Translations under genes and position numbers: made by a program
Assembly (NCBI GenBank): GCA_946480695.1
Contig: CAMLKG010000036.1
Span: forward strand, 1-43,282
Source: an uncultured Cellvibrio sp.
GTDB lineage: Bacteria > Pseudomonadota > Gammaproteobacteria > Pseudomonadales > Cellvibrionaceae
Length of the DNA stretch: 43,282 nucleotides
Direction: 5' to 3'
The notes under the pieces: generated by a model
Seen by the model: the letters and a program-made list of their open reading frames with translations, nothing else
What the model was told of the DNA's origin: nothing
The model's database searches: none
In this document: positions 29,101-35,564 of the stretch, one piece after another
Layout of the letters: the number at the start of each line of letters is the position of its first letter
Numbering within the stretch: the first letter of the stretch is position 1

Positions 29101-30180
29101 AGCACCGATAGCGCGTTGGGCTCGGTTGATGTTCCTAAAACCGGAGCCTGGCAGAGTTGGATTGATGTTACCCAGGAGATCACCTTAAGTGCCGGGGTGC
29201 ATAACTTTAAGCTTGCAGTGGACGTCGGTAAATTCAATATCAACTGGTTTAAATTTGAGCCACTGGCTACCGCGCCAGATACCACCGCGCCCGCTTCACC
29301 CTCGGCAACGATTGACGCAACTCTAAAAGTGATTTCCGGTACAGCGGAACCTGGTAGTGTTGTTGTAGCTAAAAACGCAAATAATACCAGCACTCTCGGT
29401 ACTGTTACGGCACATGCAACAACGGGCGCTTATTCAATTGTTCTCACTACGGCACTGGCCAATAAAGAAATTGTAAACATTACCGCTACAGACGCGGCAG
29501 GGAATGTATCTGCAGCCTATGTCATCCAGGCGCCTGACGTGGCGGTGCCGAGTCCAACGGCAATTACTATCCAGGCAGAAAGCTATACCTCCATGAGTGG
29601 TATTCAGAAAGAAAACACTACCGATGTCGGCGGTGGCCAAAACCTGGGTTACATTGATCCGGGTGATTGGATGGCTTACGACAATGTTGCCTTTAACGTA
29701 CCCGCAGAAGGTCGTTATAAAGTGACTTATCGTGTTTCAAGCCTTAATGGTGGTGCGCGTTTTACATTAAAGGAATCGAGCACCGATAGCGCGTTGGGCT
29801 CGGTTGATGTTCCTAAAACCGGAGCCTGGCAGAGTTGGATTGATGTTACCCAGGAGATCACCTTAAGTGCCGGGGTGCATAACTTTAAGCTTGCAGTGGA
29901 CGTCGGTAAATTCAATATCAACTGGTTTAAATTTGAACCCCTGGCCCCTGCCGCACCAGATACAGGTAGTGCCGGAATTGTTGCGACTGACGCCTGGTAT
30001 GGTTCCCCAAGTGATAGGGTTTCGTCGGTGCTCATGGGTACCGAACCGGGCGTATTGTCTTCGCAAATAGATACACTTATTCAATCTATGGCTTCCTTTG
30101 CGCCTCCAGTAGCTGCTGAAACAACCCTGATTCCACTACATTATGATGTTTCGCAATCAGTTATCGCAGTGAATGTGTAA
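20113..30180 (+). CDS. Giant RTX exoprotein with two metalloprotease domains, Ig-like repeats and two CBM6 modules (3355 aa)
   Basis: Domains by rough residue: zinc protease 1 (1-220) with HELAHAAGIRHPF from H164 but no Met in the turn (TALAYSAHPS); RTX block identical to the upstream gene (221-691), with a second RTX cluster about 776-912; haemolysin-type calcium-binding modules with GDGxDxIxD patterns (about 1097-1446); a second, different zinc protease (about 1453-1750) with HEMVH at 1541-1545 and a downstream Glu at 1563 or 1567 (WFLEGTAEF), resembling flagellinolysin/M9-like gluzincins; more calcium modules to about 2316; seven Ig-like repeats (2322-2917), CBM6, an eighth Ig-like repeat, a second CBM6; and a C-terminal export tail (3280-3355) shared with the gene at 1-299. 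The exporter genes follow directly. Probably a secreted or surface-held, calcium-dependent multi-enzyme that binds polysaccharide. Substrate unknown. Confidence 0.9.
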   Translation: MSKADDLAAANTITKLPFGEWMNERSVTIYFLGATEISEVFPYFEKLDGSYIDDASGYFEKYGIDESKSLMDSILIQSAVIGMLDHLVSLGVIPSYQVVSSLYDANDNRADLAIGVSNFAPYGDETYGTTVTPASTEPVRKSLILLNDLLQSSDVRLRNHTILHELAHAAGIRHPFDKNGNPIVSDSKYNSLKYTALAYSAHPSFSTTDLPTSLMLLDYLVLDQQGLLYKKDYESGDNVYHWNKDDKVLHTIYDTGGTDKISADGHERNTIIDLREGHFSSYGASDKDTKVPVENLAIAYGTVIENAVGGDGNDVLIGNSTSNELIGGKGHDVLYGDGSNYNPAGWDFSEDHLSAYAATVDNSDVRADDHDTLIGGEGNDYLFGLSGNDLLDGGEGNDVLQGGQGNDTYIFDGSFGQDTVIDTDGSGSIVINGKTIGNVKGIHGTENIFTLDNQIDLVKFSDGTSTHLMISTRPASGSTGGTLVIEDWQEGNLGINLLDADEPVIDNATTGTFNGDALANVITIRDFKDTLADDADGAPYINLISDGGAGNDFLMGLLNGSDTLKGGIGDDFILGGNTIEEGDASMYMLLNPDIQGSDRLYGDAGSDYIVVTGRNSVAHGGTENDFIRADQALFAQFQAYEADGGISANDPYDVSEDQVWADFSKFLRPKYIYESTGVMLTEYNLDLTSPDWSAPQISVTGLTYFYLQRPVTEGSNNFVTTTYYGDAAPGFGPTVNGQWSFPNISVQVDWLSSNYINNAAIQIANYQDMKGHNLYGDEGDDVVWGGIMSDYISGGQGKDTLAGLDGHDIIDGGTEDDDIRGGTGNDILIGGGGNDVIHGNGFALAPAQANLPDNNVIYGGDGNDELYGDRGKDYLDGGAGEDTLNGGDGDDYLYGGDDTDKDILSGGKGKDTIVIREQDYGAGKEDDDIYILDKRQLSIPSTQLQSATVTADGASSNSTLGDITVANASMLPTVDTYIIDNEGNNTLALVGEQDFTNFSIDKSATHLVLNLGNNHQVILQDALVYSSINIVTGNSVEELAAGNVLINPITDDTFLNGTDLLAQQQISTTALMLSNLQRAVVAQAAVTNTYLAGGLVDDTLTAHVDGSRFIGGKGNDTYVGGVGGDTYLIRKGDGHDIITDTGGDNVIKLDKNIAVDHVRISRIGGDLLIKISEEQSITVRNMFDAITGALIAENTVQNIHFYDGTAWDIDSIKQHALTGGAGNDSIGGFETNDIIVGGKGNDQLNDQAGDDVYQYALGDGNDVITDVEGNDRIELSGGILPDQVIVFRDVYNNLVLKFANGEKITVANAFDASGSFTPQTIETIQFSDASTWDASRILQEVAEYTPQHINGTDDSDVLVGDAASDILSGGKGNDHSLGDAGDDTYRYRLGDGKDLITDIAGVDRIELVDVTQDQLIARSDGRDLVLSFADGGSLTVVDMFVSKSQLPVDPLITKIIEELQTNWIAQAEVLIEEHYGLVGSGEITLSFERNGTVGVNRAHIEVVHAGDANNPTRLILGINLDAFADMPGGSGPWYYDRSIAHEMVHAIMASNMNIAEMPGWFLEGTAEFIPGADERVVNEMGIIDNQSNFNLLFKTTVGSPTTNAGYAVSYIAVKLLDQDIRDSGGVGIKELFQELQTGKTLNQALTAVSLAHNGMNGQWNNLASFEAYFRAVGFTSMDALLNLSNADTGSIAGSDYGHAALDASSVLSNAHIGASRNFTIVIPDEYINSVGVHNEIESIKFADGIVWNAAEIQQAVIRGNLIGTDGDDVITGTDGNDNLRGYKGNDHLSGGLGNDVYFYALGDGKDFIADTVGVNELQLSGTAGNQVKTTRDGSNNLVFTFVDGGTVTVTDAFDAYGRLKAERITTVKFEDGSIWDVTRIREESLRVQGSVLNAPERGNFSGTNNDDTLVAGINNKLYGGYGNDTYVINAGGEQYFIQDNYGANTLQFGAGVTKDQLRFTRESYGTDLRISLNGQNYVLVKYMFTGIYTTGQYANNYSTPAIEYIRFENGDQLSLRDIKRELLLSTDGDDRLYGYETNDLLVGQAGDDTIYGFSGDDMLSGGSGNDYLRGGDGNDVLDAGPGGYDRSEGGAGDDTFIYNQGDGYTVIDDDSGVDMLLLGQGITREQINFSGGYWSSSSEYEYKLNIQFDELNVMEINGLFEFNKTDPLIVERSSIDVIRFANNDELNLTDLRNILLTPTNGDDHLTGFITNESFRGGAGNDEFYDPMGDDRYFYSLGDGSDVIYDEEGNDVLVFGEGISRTDLSFYREDRDLIVSLDNGGSIRIADAFYSGYSEAIFSDSVIESFRFSDGSEMSFMQAVGEVPGAPIMPTAVFDSTGKIIAGMAEVSNTVIARNASGVVLGSAVADSVTGEYAITLVEPLINKETTNVNSIDADGLSSGIRSIIAPDLTAPLSPTATFDSLGSIISGIAEVGSTVIAWDNQGRELGYASANSTTGIYTIYLAISLTNKEAVSITARDYYGNVSPATVINAPGSTDPDQLTAYFNNLGTVVSGIAEANSTVVVKNANGDLLGSVVANIDGVYSITLMNPLINKEVVSVTAMDAAGNVSTIKNIVAPDLIAPSVPTAAFDAAGKVITGVAEAGSTVIVKDSADKQLGSVKANSTTGAYSITLVTALINKEAVNVTASDLAGNVSDIKTIIAPDKTAPAVPTAAFDATGKVISGIAEIGSTVVVKNASGTELGSVVANATTGVYTVTLATALINEQTVNITAKDAAGNISPARAIIAPDLTAPTVPTATFDTAGKVITGMAEVGSTVVVKDTAGVELGRVTANATTGAYSVTLVTALINKETVNITAADAFGNVSGVKALIAPDKTAPVVPTANFDSTGKYITGVAEVGSTVIVKNTAGSQLGTAVANATTGVYTVTLATALINKETVNVTATDAAGNVSAAYVIQAPDVAVPSPTAITIQAESYTSMSGIQKENTTDVGGGQNLGYIDPGDWMAYDNVAFNVPAEGRYKVTYRVSSLNGGARFTLKESSTDSALGSVDVPKTGAWQSWIDVTQEITLSAGVHNFKLAVDVGKFNINWFKFEPLATAPDTTAPASPSATIDATLKVISGTAEPGSVVVAKNANNTSTLGTVTAHATTGAYSIVLTTALANKEIVNITATDAAGNVSAAYVIQAPDVAVPSPTAITIQAESYTSMSGIQKENTTDVGGGQNLGYIDPGDWMAYDNVAFNVPAEGRYKVTYRVSSLNGGARFTLKESSTDSALGSVDVPKTGAWQSWIDVTQEITLSAGVHNFKLAVDVGKFNINWFKFEPLAPAAPDTGSAGIVATDAWYGSPSDRVSSVLMGTEPGVLSSQIDTLIQSMASFAPPVAAETTLIPLHYDVSQSVIAVNV
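20775..22184 (+). repeat. 1410-bp direct repeat, copy 2 (RTX block)
   Basis: Second copy of 17312-18721, within the giant gene. Here the frame continues after the block (the first differing base is 22185) into further RTX clusters, so this copy is likely the intact context. Confidence 0.9.
28819..29258 (+). repeat. 440-bp repeat, copy 1 (CBM6 module 1)
   Basis: Identical by eye to 29497-29936, offset 678 bp (226 codons, in frame). It covers the end of an Ig-like repeat and almost all of the first CBM6 module. Confidence 0.88.
29497..29936 (+). repeat. 440-bp repeat, copy 2 (CBM6 module 2)
   Basis: Second member of the tandem duplication. Its end (from 29882) also matches the left edge of the window at 1-55, so the same module occurs at least three times in this genome region. 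Confidence 0.88.
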
Positions 30181-30200
30181 TTTGATATGTTGATAAATTT

Positions 30201-30222
30201 GCCGTGATGTTTACATCACGGC
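30201..30222 (+). terminator. Hairpin between the giant RTX gene and its exporter genes
   Basis: GCCGTGATG (30201-30209), loop TTTA, CATCACGGC (30214-30222): perfect 9-bp stem. It is followed by AAATTCC, not by an immediate U tract; a T7 run comes only at 30234-30241. It may act as a partial terminator or as a processing/stability hairpin that lowers exporter expression relative to the exoprotein. Confidence 0.5.
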
Positions 30223-30241
30223 AAATTCCTTAGGTTTTTTT

Positions 30242-32380
30242 ATGCTACAAACTATGAGTAATAATGGAATGGAATCTGTTGATTCAGGCCTGATGTGTTT
30301 GGTTTTATTGGCCCGCTTTCACGGTATCCCCTCAGACCCTGCGCAACTAAATCATGAATTTCGCTTAGCGGATAAACCATTTTGCGTTGCGGATATAATG
30401 TTGGCGGCGAAGAAATTAAATTTACAAGTCAAGAAAGTCGCAACCAGTATTGATCGTTTTGACCGGACACCGTTACCGGCAATGATGTTAACAAAAGATG
30501 GCCGTTTTTGTGTCTTGGCAAAAGCCCATAATAATCAATTTCTGGTTCATGATCCGGCCGTCGAACGCCCGCAAGTTTTGTCCCATGAAGAGTTTTCATT
30601 GTTATGGAATGGTGAATTAATACTATTTGCCTCGCGTGAATCCGCATTTGGTTCGCTGGCAAAATTCGATTTTACCTGGTTTATTCCCGCTGTTGTTAAA
30701 TATAGGAAATTGCTCGGTGAAATTCTACTGGTGTCTTTTGTCCTGAATTTATTTGCGTTGGTGACACCGCTTTTTTTCCAAGTGGTCATGGATAAAGTAT
30801 TGGTGCACCGTGGATTGACGACCCTGGATGTCATCGCTATAGGTTTGTTAGTTGTATCTATTTTTGAAGTGGTACTGTCTGGTTTGCGCACTTACGTGTT
30901 TGCACATACGACGAGCCGTATTGATGTGGAGCTGGGTGCAAAGATTTTTCGTCACTTATTGGCATTGCCAATGTCTTATTTCCAGGCGCGGCGTGTAGGT
31001 GATTCCGTTACACGTGTACGTGAGTTGGAGAATATCCGTTCCTTTCTTACGGGTAATTCTGTCACAGTAGTATTGGATGTATTTTTTTCCATCGTTTTTA
31101 TTGCTGTTATGTTGTTTTACAGTGGCTGGCTCACCTTGATTGTGTTGGCATCCCTACCTCTTTACGTTGTGATTTCGGTGCTCATTACTCCGCTGTTGCG
31201 TGCGCGTTTGAATGAAAAATTTAATCGCAGTTCGGAAAATCAATCGTTTCTAGTAGAGTCTATTTCCGGTATCGATACCTTGAAAAGTATGGCCGTAGAG
31301 CCACAAATGACACGTCGTTGGGATAATCAATTAGCGCATTATGTATCTGCCAGTTTTCGTGCAACAACTTTGGCCACTATTGCACATGAAGGTGTCAATT
31401 CAGTGGGTAAGTTAGTCGTAGTCTGTACGTTATGGTTAGGGGCTCGTTTGGTTATTGATGGAGATTTAAGTGTAGGTCAGTTAATCGCTTTTAATATGCT
31501 TGCGGGGCGTGTGGCGCAGCCAATAATGCGCTTGGCACAATTGTGGACTGACTTTCAACAAATAGGGATTTCTGTGCAACGCTTGGGCGATATTTTAAAT
31601 GCACGCACGGAATTAGCCGCAGACAATCGTTCGAGTTTGCCAGCATTAAATGGCCTCATTGAGTTGGATCAGGTGAGATTCCGTTATCGCCCTGATTTGC
31701 AGGAGGTGCTAAGCGGTGTGAGTTTACGTATAAATCCTGGTGAAGTCATTGGTATTGTCGGTCGCTCAGGATCTGGAAAAAGTACATTGACACGATTAAT
31801 CCAGCGCCTCTACGTGCCTGAACGCGGACGTGTTTTAGTCGATGGCATTGATATTGCCCAAGCGGATACGGCGTCATTGCGTCGGCAAATTGGTGTCGTA
31901 TTACAGGAAAATTTATTATTCAATCGCTCAATTCGAGAAAATATTGCATTGGCTGACCCCGGTGCTCCCCTTGAGCACGTGATTGCCGTTTCGAAATTGG
32001 CTGGTGCACATGAATTCATTTTGGAGTTACACGACGGTTACGACACCATGGTGGGTGAACATGGTTCAACACTATCAGGTGGTCAGCGGCAGCGGATTGC
32101 CATCGCCCGTGCTCTTATGGGTAATCCGCGAATTTTGATTTTCGATGAAGCGACCAGTGCGCTGGATTATGAATCTGAACGCATTATCCAAAACAATATG
32201 CACGAAATTTGTAAGGGTAGAACGGTTATTATTATTGCACATCGTCTATCAGCGGTACGCCGCGCAGATCGAATTATAGTAATGGAGCGCGGCCACATTG
32301 TTGAAGAGGGACATCACGATCAGTTGCTTGGTAAGGCGGACGGTCATTATGCCCGGTTGTTAGAGCTGCAAGGAGGCTAA
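30242..32380 (+). CDS. Type I secretion ABC transporter, HlyB type
   Basis: Inner-membrane ATPase that exports RTX proteins. 712 aa: an N-terminal C39-like domain (1-130) in which the catalytic Cys place is Ser (D14-S15-G16), so it is a non-proteolytic docking domain as in HlyB; a membrane domain with about six helices (about 145-440); and an ATPase domain with Walker [10 protein letters not shown] (507-515), signature LSGGQRQR, Walker [13 protein letters not shown] (D635, E636) and the H-loop [10 protein letters not shown] at 30242 with only a weak ribosome-binding site (TTAGG). It is 62 bp after the giant RTX gene, its obvious substrate, and 2 bp before the adaptor gene. Confidence 0.93.
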   Translation: MLQTMSNNGMESVDSGLMCLVLLARFHGIPSDPAQLNHEFRLADKPFCVADIMLAAKKLNLQVKKVATSIDRFDRTPLPAMMLTKDGRFCVLAKAHNNQFLVHDPAVERPQVLSHEEFSLLWNGELILFASRESAFGSLAKFDFTWFIPAVVKYRKLLGEILLVSFVLNLFALVTPLFFQVVMDKVLVHRGLTTLDVIAIGLLVVSIFEVVLSGLRTYVFAHTTSRIDVELGAKIFRHLLALPMSYFQARRVGDSVTRVRELENIRSFLTGNSVTVVLDVFFSIVFIAVMLFYSGWLTLIVLASLPLYVVISVLITPLLRARLNEKFNRSSENQSFLVESISGIDTLKSMAVEPQMTRRWDNQLAHYVSASFRATTLATIAHEGVNSVGKLVVVCTLWLGARLVIDGDLSVGQLIAFNMLAGRVAQPIMRLAQLWTDFQQIGISVQRLGDILNARTELAADNRSSLPALNGLIELDQVRFRYRPDLQEVLSGVSLRINPGEVIGIVGRSGSGKSTLTRLIQRLYVPERGRVLVDGIDIAQADTASLRRQIGVVLQENLLFNRSIRENIALADPGAPLEHVIAVSKLAGAHEFILELHDGYDTMVGEHGSTLSGGQRQRIAIARALMGNPRILIFDEATSALDYESERIIQNNMHEICKGRTVIIIAHRLSAVRRADRIIVMERGHIVEEGHHDQLLGKADGHYARLLELQGG

Positions 32381-32381
32381 T

Positions 32382-33830
32382 ATGGGAATTAGAAAAGAAG
32401 CCTTCGTTGATTTGATGGATCGTTACAAAGAAGTATTTCGTGATGCCTGGCAGCGTCGTCATGAAATGGCTCCCATGATCCGTAAATCGCATGAGGCTGA
32501 ATTTTTGCCCGCAACATTGGCATTACAAGACACACCTGTTCATCCTGCCCCGCGTCTATTTATGTGGCTGATTTTATCGTTTGCTCTTTTAGTATTGCTA
32601 TGGGCGATTTTTGGTCGTATTGATGTGGTTGCAACAGCGACTGGTAAAGTGGTGCCAGATAGCCGCAGCAAAGTGATTCAGCCGATTGAAGTATCGGCTG
32701 TCAGCGCTATCCATGTGCGTGATGGCCAAGCCGTAAAAGCCGGTGATGTCTTAATTGAATTGGATGCTGCTGTTGCGCAAGCGGATATTGACCGATTAAC
32801 CAATGAAGGTTTAGCGGCGGACATGGATGTAGTTCGCTATCGCGCGTTATTAACGGCGCAGGATCAACTCTTGTCTGCAAAAAAACAGACCAGTGCTACT
32901 CCCGTGCTGGAGCATTTGCCATCCACAATAGATTCTGTTCGTTTGCAAGAACAGCAACGTTGGGCTAGTGGAGAGTTTGAGGCCTACAGTACACGTTTAG
33001 CGCAATTAGCCGCCAGTATCAATCGGCGTGAGGCAGATCAGCGTGCAACGCAATCACTGCTTGAAAAACACCGGGAAACAATTCCAATTACCCGTCAGCG
33101 GGAAATAGATTATCGCGATTTACTCGATAAAAAATTTATCGCCAAACATGAATATCTTGAACTAAAAACAAAATTAATTGAACAGGAGCGTGATTTAATC
33201 GCGCAGCAAGAACGATTAGCGGAAATATCAGCCTCACGTATCGAGGCAGAAAGAGAGCTGCTGCAATTTGTTGCAGAACGTCGTCGTGAGTGGTTAGATA
33301 AACTGCACGATGCCGAGCAGCGTGCCTCATCGCTGTCCCAAGAGCTTGTAAAGGCTCAAACCAGGGGTCGTTTTATGCGTTTGACTGCTCCCGTGGACGG
33401 GGTAATCCAGCAGCTGGCTGTTCATACATTAAATGGTGTAGTGACGCCAGCTCAAGCGCTAATGGTGGTGGTGCCCGAAGAAGGCCCGATCGAAGTCGAG
33501 GCATATTTGCCTAATAAAGACATCGGGTTTGTGCATGCTGGGCAGAAAGTCGAGGTAAAACTGGAAACATTCTCCTTTACAAAATACGGCACTATTGACG
33601 GTGAGGTAATATCAATTTCCTCAGACGCGATCCAGGATGAGAAGCTGGGTCTGGTATTCAGTGTCAGGGTTCGCTTGGATAAAGATCATTTGTGGGTTGA
33701 TGGAAACCGTGTAAACCTTTCACCCGGTATGGCAGCGACGGTAGAGGTGAAAACCAAAGAGCGTCGTGTAATCGAATATTTCTTTGATCCACTTATTCGG
33801 CATACATCTGAAAGTTTCCGTGAGCGATGA
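32382..33830 (+). CDS. Type I secretion membrane-fusion protein, HlyD type
   Basis: Periplasmic adaptor bridging the ABC exporter and a TolC-like channel. 482 aa: short cytoplasmic N-terminus, one membrane helix (about 48-70, PRLFMWLILSFALLVLLWAI), a biotinyl-lipoyl-like half (VVPDSRSKVIQPIEVSAVSAIHV and DGQAVKAGDVLIELDAAVAQ), a long coiled coil (about 125-335), the second lipoyl half (LTAPVDGVIQQL) and a beta-barrel C-terminus. GGAGG lies about 7 nt before ATG 32382. The outer-membrane channel gene is not in the window. Confidence 0.93.
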   Translation: MGIRKEAFVDLMDRYKEVFRDAWQRRHEMAPMIRKSHEAEFLPATLALQDTPVHPAPRLFMWLILSFALLVLLWAIFGRIDVVATATGKVVPDSRSKVIQPIEVSAVSAIHVRDGQAVKAGDVLIELDAAVAQADIDRLTNEGLAADMDVVRYRALLTAQDQLLSAKKQTSATPVLEHLPSTIDSVRLQEQQRWASGEFEAYSTRLAQLAASINRREADQRATQSLLEKHRETIPITRQREIDYRDLLDKKFIAKHEYLELKTKLIEQERDLIAQQERLAEISASRIEAERELLQFVAERRREWLDKLHDAEQRASSLSQELVKAQTRGRFMRLTAPVDGVIQQLAVHTLNGVVTPAQALMVVVPEEGPIEVEAYLPNKDIGFVHAGQKVEVKLETFSFTKYGTIDGEVISISSDAIQDEKLGLVFSVRVRLDKDHLWVDGNRVNLSPGMAATVEVKTKERRVIEYFFDPLIRHTSESFRER

Positions 33831-34035
33831 GTGGTTGCATGAAGCTATGGAAGCGATAAGCGGAATATTGAAAAGTATTAGTCTTAAATTTTAAAATGAT
33901 AGGCAAGGTCAGGCGGTTAAGTTAGTTTGACGGTCTTCGTGCCCAAAGCGGAAGTTCGTATGAAATTGCCAACCCTGATGCTTGGTCTAATGAAATAATT
34001 GTGAATACAATCGAAACTTGTTTAATAGGCTTGAG

Positions 34036-35136
34036 ATGGTCGATAAGAGCGAAATAGAAATAGCTGCCCCTAAATCAGATGGGCACATATTGACCTCGCT
34101 TGAGGTTTCTTCTGGTGCACCTGTTTCGCAGTTAGACCATCTCAAATTATTCAGCGCTGATACTTGGGAAGATCTGACACTAGAGCTGGTGACACACTGG
34201 AAAACCCAATATTCGCGTGTAGTCCGCTGTGGTGCAGGCGGTGATATGGGTAGAGATGTGATCGCTTATTCGCATGAAGCTCCCATTTTATGGGAAAATT
34301 TTCAGTGCAAGCATTACAGCAATAAGCTTAATCTGGCGCAAGGCCTATTGGAAATAGCGAAGCTCATTCACTACGCTCATGTGGGTGAATTTACAATGCC
34401 AGCCCATTATTACTTCGTTGCTCCTCAGGGCGTATCCAATGATTTTCTAAAGCATCTCAATGACCCAGCTAGATTGAGGACTCAGCTCATATCTAGATGG
34501 GATAAGGATTGTAAGAGCAAAATCACCACCAAGAGAGATGATGATATTGAGCTTACTGACGAGTTGCGTGCCTTTATTGATTCAGTCGATTTTAGTATCT
34601 TCGATCACTTGCCTCCGATTAAGATTATTGAGTTGCATTCAAAAACAGAATTTCATGCAAAGCGCTTTGGTGTTCAGGTGAAAAAAAGACCCAGATTTGA
34701 ATCTCCGCCCGAAGTGTTGTCTGAGAATGAAGTTGTTTATACAAATGAACTTTTAAACGCTTTTGCTGATGCTGAAGGCATATCAGAATTTAAAGCTTCT
34801 TCCTTAGAAATCGGAAGCGACTATAAAGAAGAATATGATAGTGCTCGCAAAAACTTCTACGCTGCTGAGGGACTTGAGAAGTTTTCTCGTGATTGGCTTC
34901 CTGAAAATTCATATGGCGATCTGGTGGACGAATGTTATGAGGCTGTTTCAGCAACAGTTAGAAGTGAACATAAAAATGCCTATGTACGCTATTTGGAGAC
35001 CAATACACATGCAACCAAGATTACATATGATTCACACCCCTTGAACCCGTACATAAAAATTCAAGATAAAAAGGGAATGTGTCACCAGCTAGTTAACTCA
35101 AATCGTATCAAGTGGATCAAGGGGGACGGCTCATGA
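34036..35136 (+). CDS. ABC-3C system effector with REase-like N-terminal domain
   Basis: 366 aa from ATG 34036 (a TTG at 34018 is possible). The N-terminal part looks like an Mrr-type PD-(D/E)XK nuclease: SADTWEDLTLELVTHW helix, then CGAGGDMGRDVIAY with D74, and WENFQCKHY with Q90-C91-K92, the D...(E/Q)xK core. The C-terminal region is the all-helical part typical of ABC-three-component effectors, with NSYGDLVDECYEAVSATV near its end. It overlaps the next gene by 4 bp (ATGA). Together with the next two genes it fits the ABC-3C systems described by comparative genomics as conflict/defence modules. Predicted DNA-cleaving effector; target unknown. Confidence 0.72.
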   Translation: MVDKSEIEIAAPKSDGHILTSLEVSSGAPVSQLDHLKLFSADTWEDLTLELVTHWKTQYSRVVRCGAGGDMGRDVIAYSHEAPILWENFQCKHYSNKLNLAQGLLEIAKLIHYAHVGEFTMPAHYYFVAPQGVSNDFLKHLNDPARLRTQLISRWDKDCKSKITTKRDDDIELTDELRAFIDSVDFSIFDHLPPIKIIELHSKTEFHAKRFGVQVKKRPRFESPPEVLSENEVVYTNELLNAFADAEGISEFKASSLEIGSDYKEEYDSARKNFYAAEGLEKFSRDWLPENSYGDLVDECYEAVSATVRSEHKNAYVRYLETNTHATKITYDSHPLNPYIKIQDKKGMCHQLVNSNRIKWIKGDGS

Positions 35137-35564
35137 AGGAACGTTATCAGAGCTTTAACAGCCCTATTGAACTTGGTACACGGATTTGCTTGATGTTGAC
35201 GGCTTTGAATTCTAAGCAGAGCCTAGATGACCTAGTTTTACTCGATTATGCCTTGCTCTACTCGAATGAGCTCAATGGCCCGGACAATTTGCATCCAGCA
35301 TTGCCAAATCATTTAGCAGAAATTGCTCACCGTAGGGAGATGCTCCCAAAAGCTATAGATTTTCTTTTGAAAAGGGGCCTGATACGTTTGGCTATCGAGC
35401 CTAATGGCCATTACTACGAAAGCAATCATAGCACTATTGAATTTGTATCATGTCTTCAGTCCCCGTATTTCAAAAAGGCATGGGTTAGATTGAACTGGAT
35501 TAATGAAAACAAGCAGCGCATTGTTAATATGAAAATTACAGAGCTGGCGAAGAGTTTTACATGA
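35133..35564 (+). CDS. ABC-3C system middle component
   Basis: 143 aa from ATG 35133, behind GGGGGAC; an upstream in-frame GTG (35112) is less likely. The start FNSPIELGTRICLMLTAL, then LVLLDYALLYSNELNGPDNLHPALPNH and REMLPKAIDFLLKRGLI, matches the pattern of the middle-component family (type 2, as far as I can tell): a small winged-helix-like protein. Four-base overlaps (ATGA) with the genes on both sides mean strict translational coupling, expected for a stoichiometric complex. Confidence 0.75.
   Translation: MKERYQSFNSPIELGTRICLMLTALNSKQSLDDLVLLDYALLYSNELNGPDNLHPALPNHLAEIAHRREMLPKAIDFLLKRGLIRLAIEPNGHYYESNHSTIEFVSCLQSPYFKKAWVRLNWINENKQRIVNMKITELAKSFT

Noticed and set aside
27732..30084. 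Minus-strand open frames opposite the Ig and CBM6 repeats
   Set aside because: Shadows of repeated coding sequence; they recur with each repeat and lack any family feature.
20113..30180. CRISPR-like arrays in repetitive DNA
   Set aside because: The repeats are coding, in frame and degenerate (RTX and Ig units), without unique spacers of constant length. No CRISPR was seen anywhere in the window.
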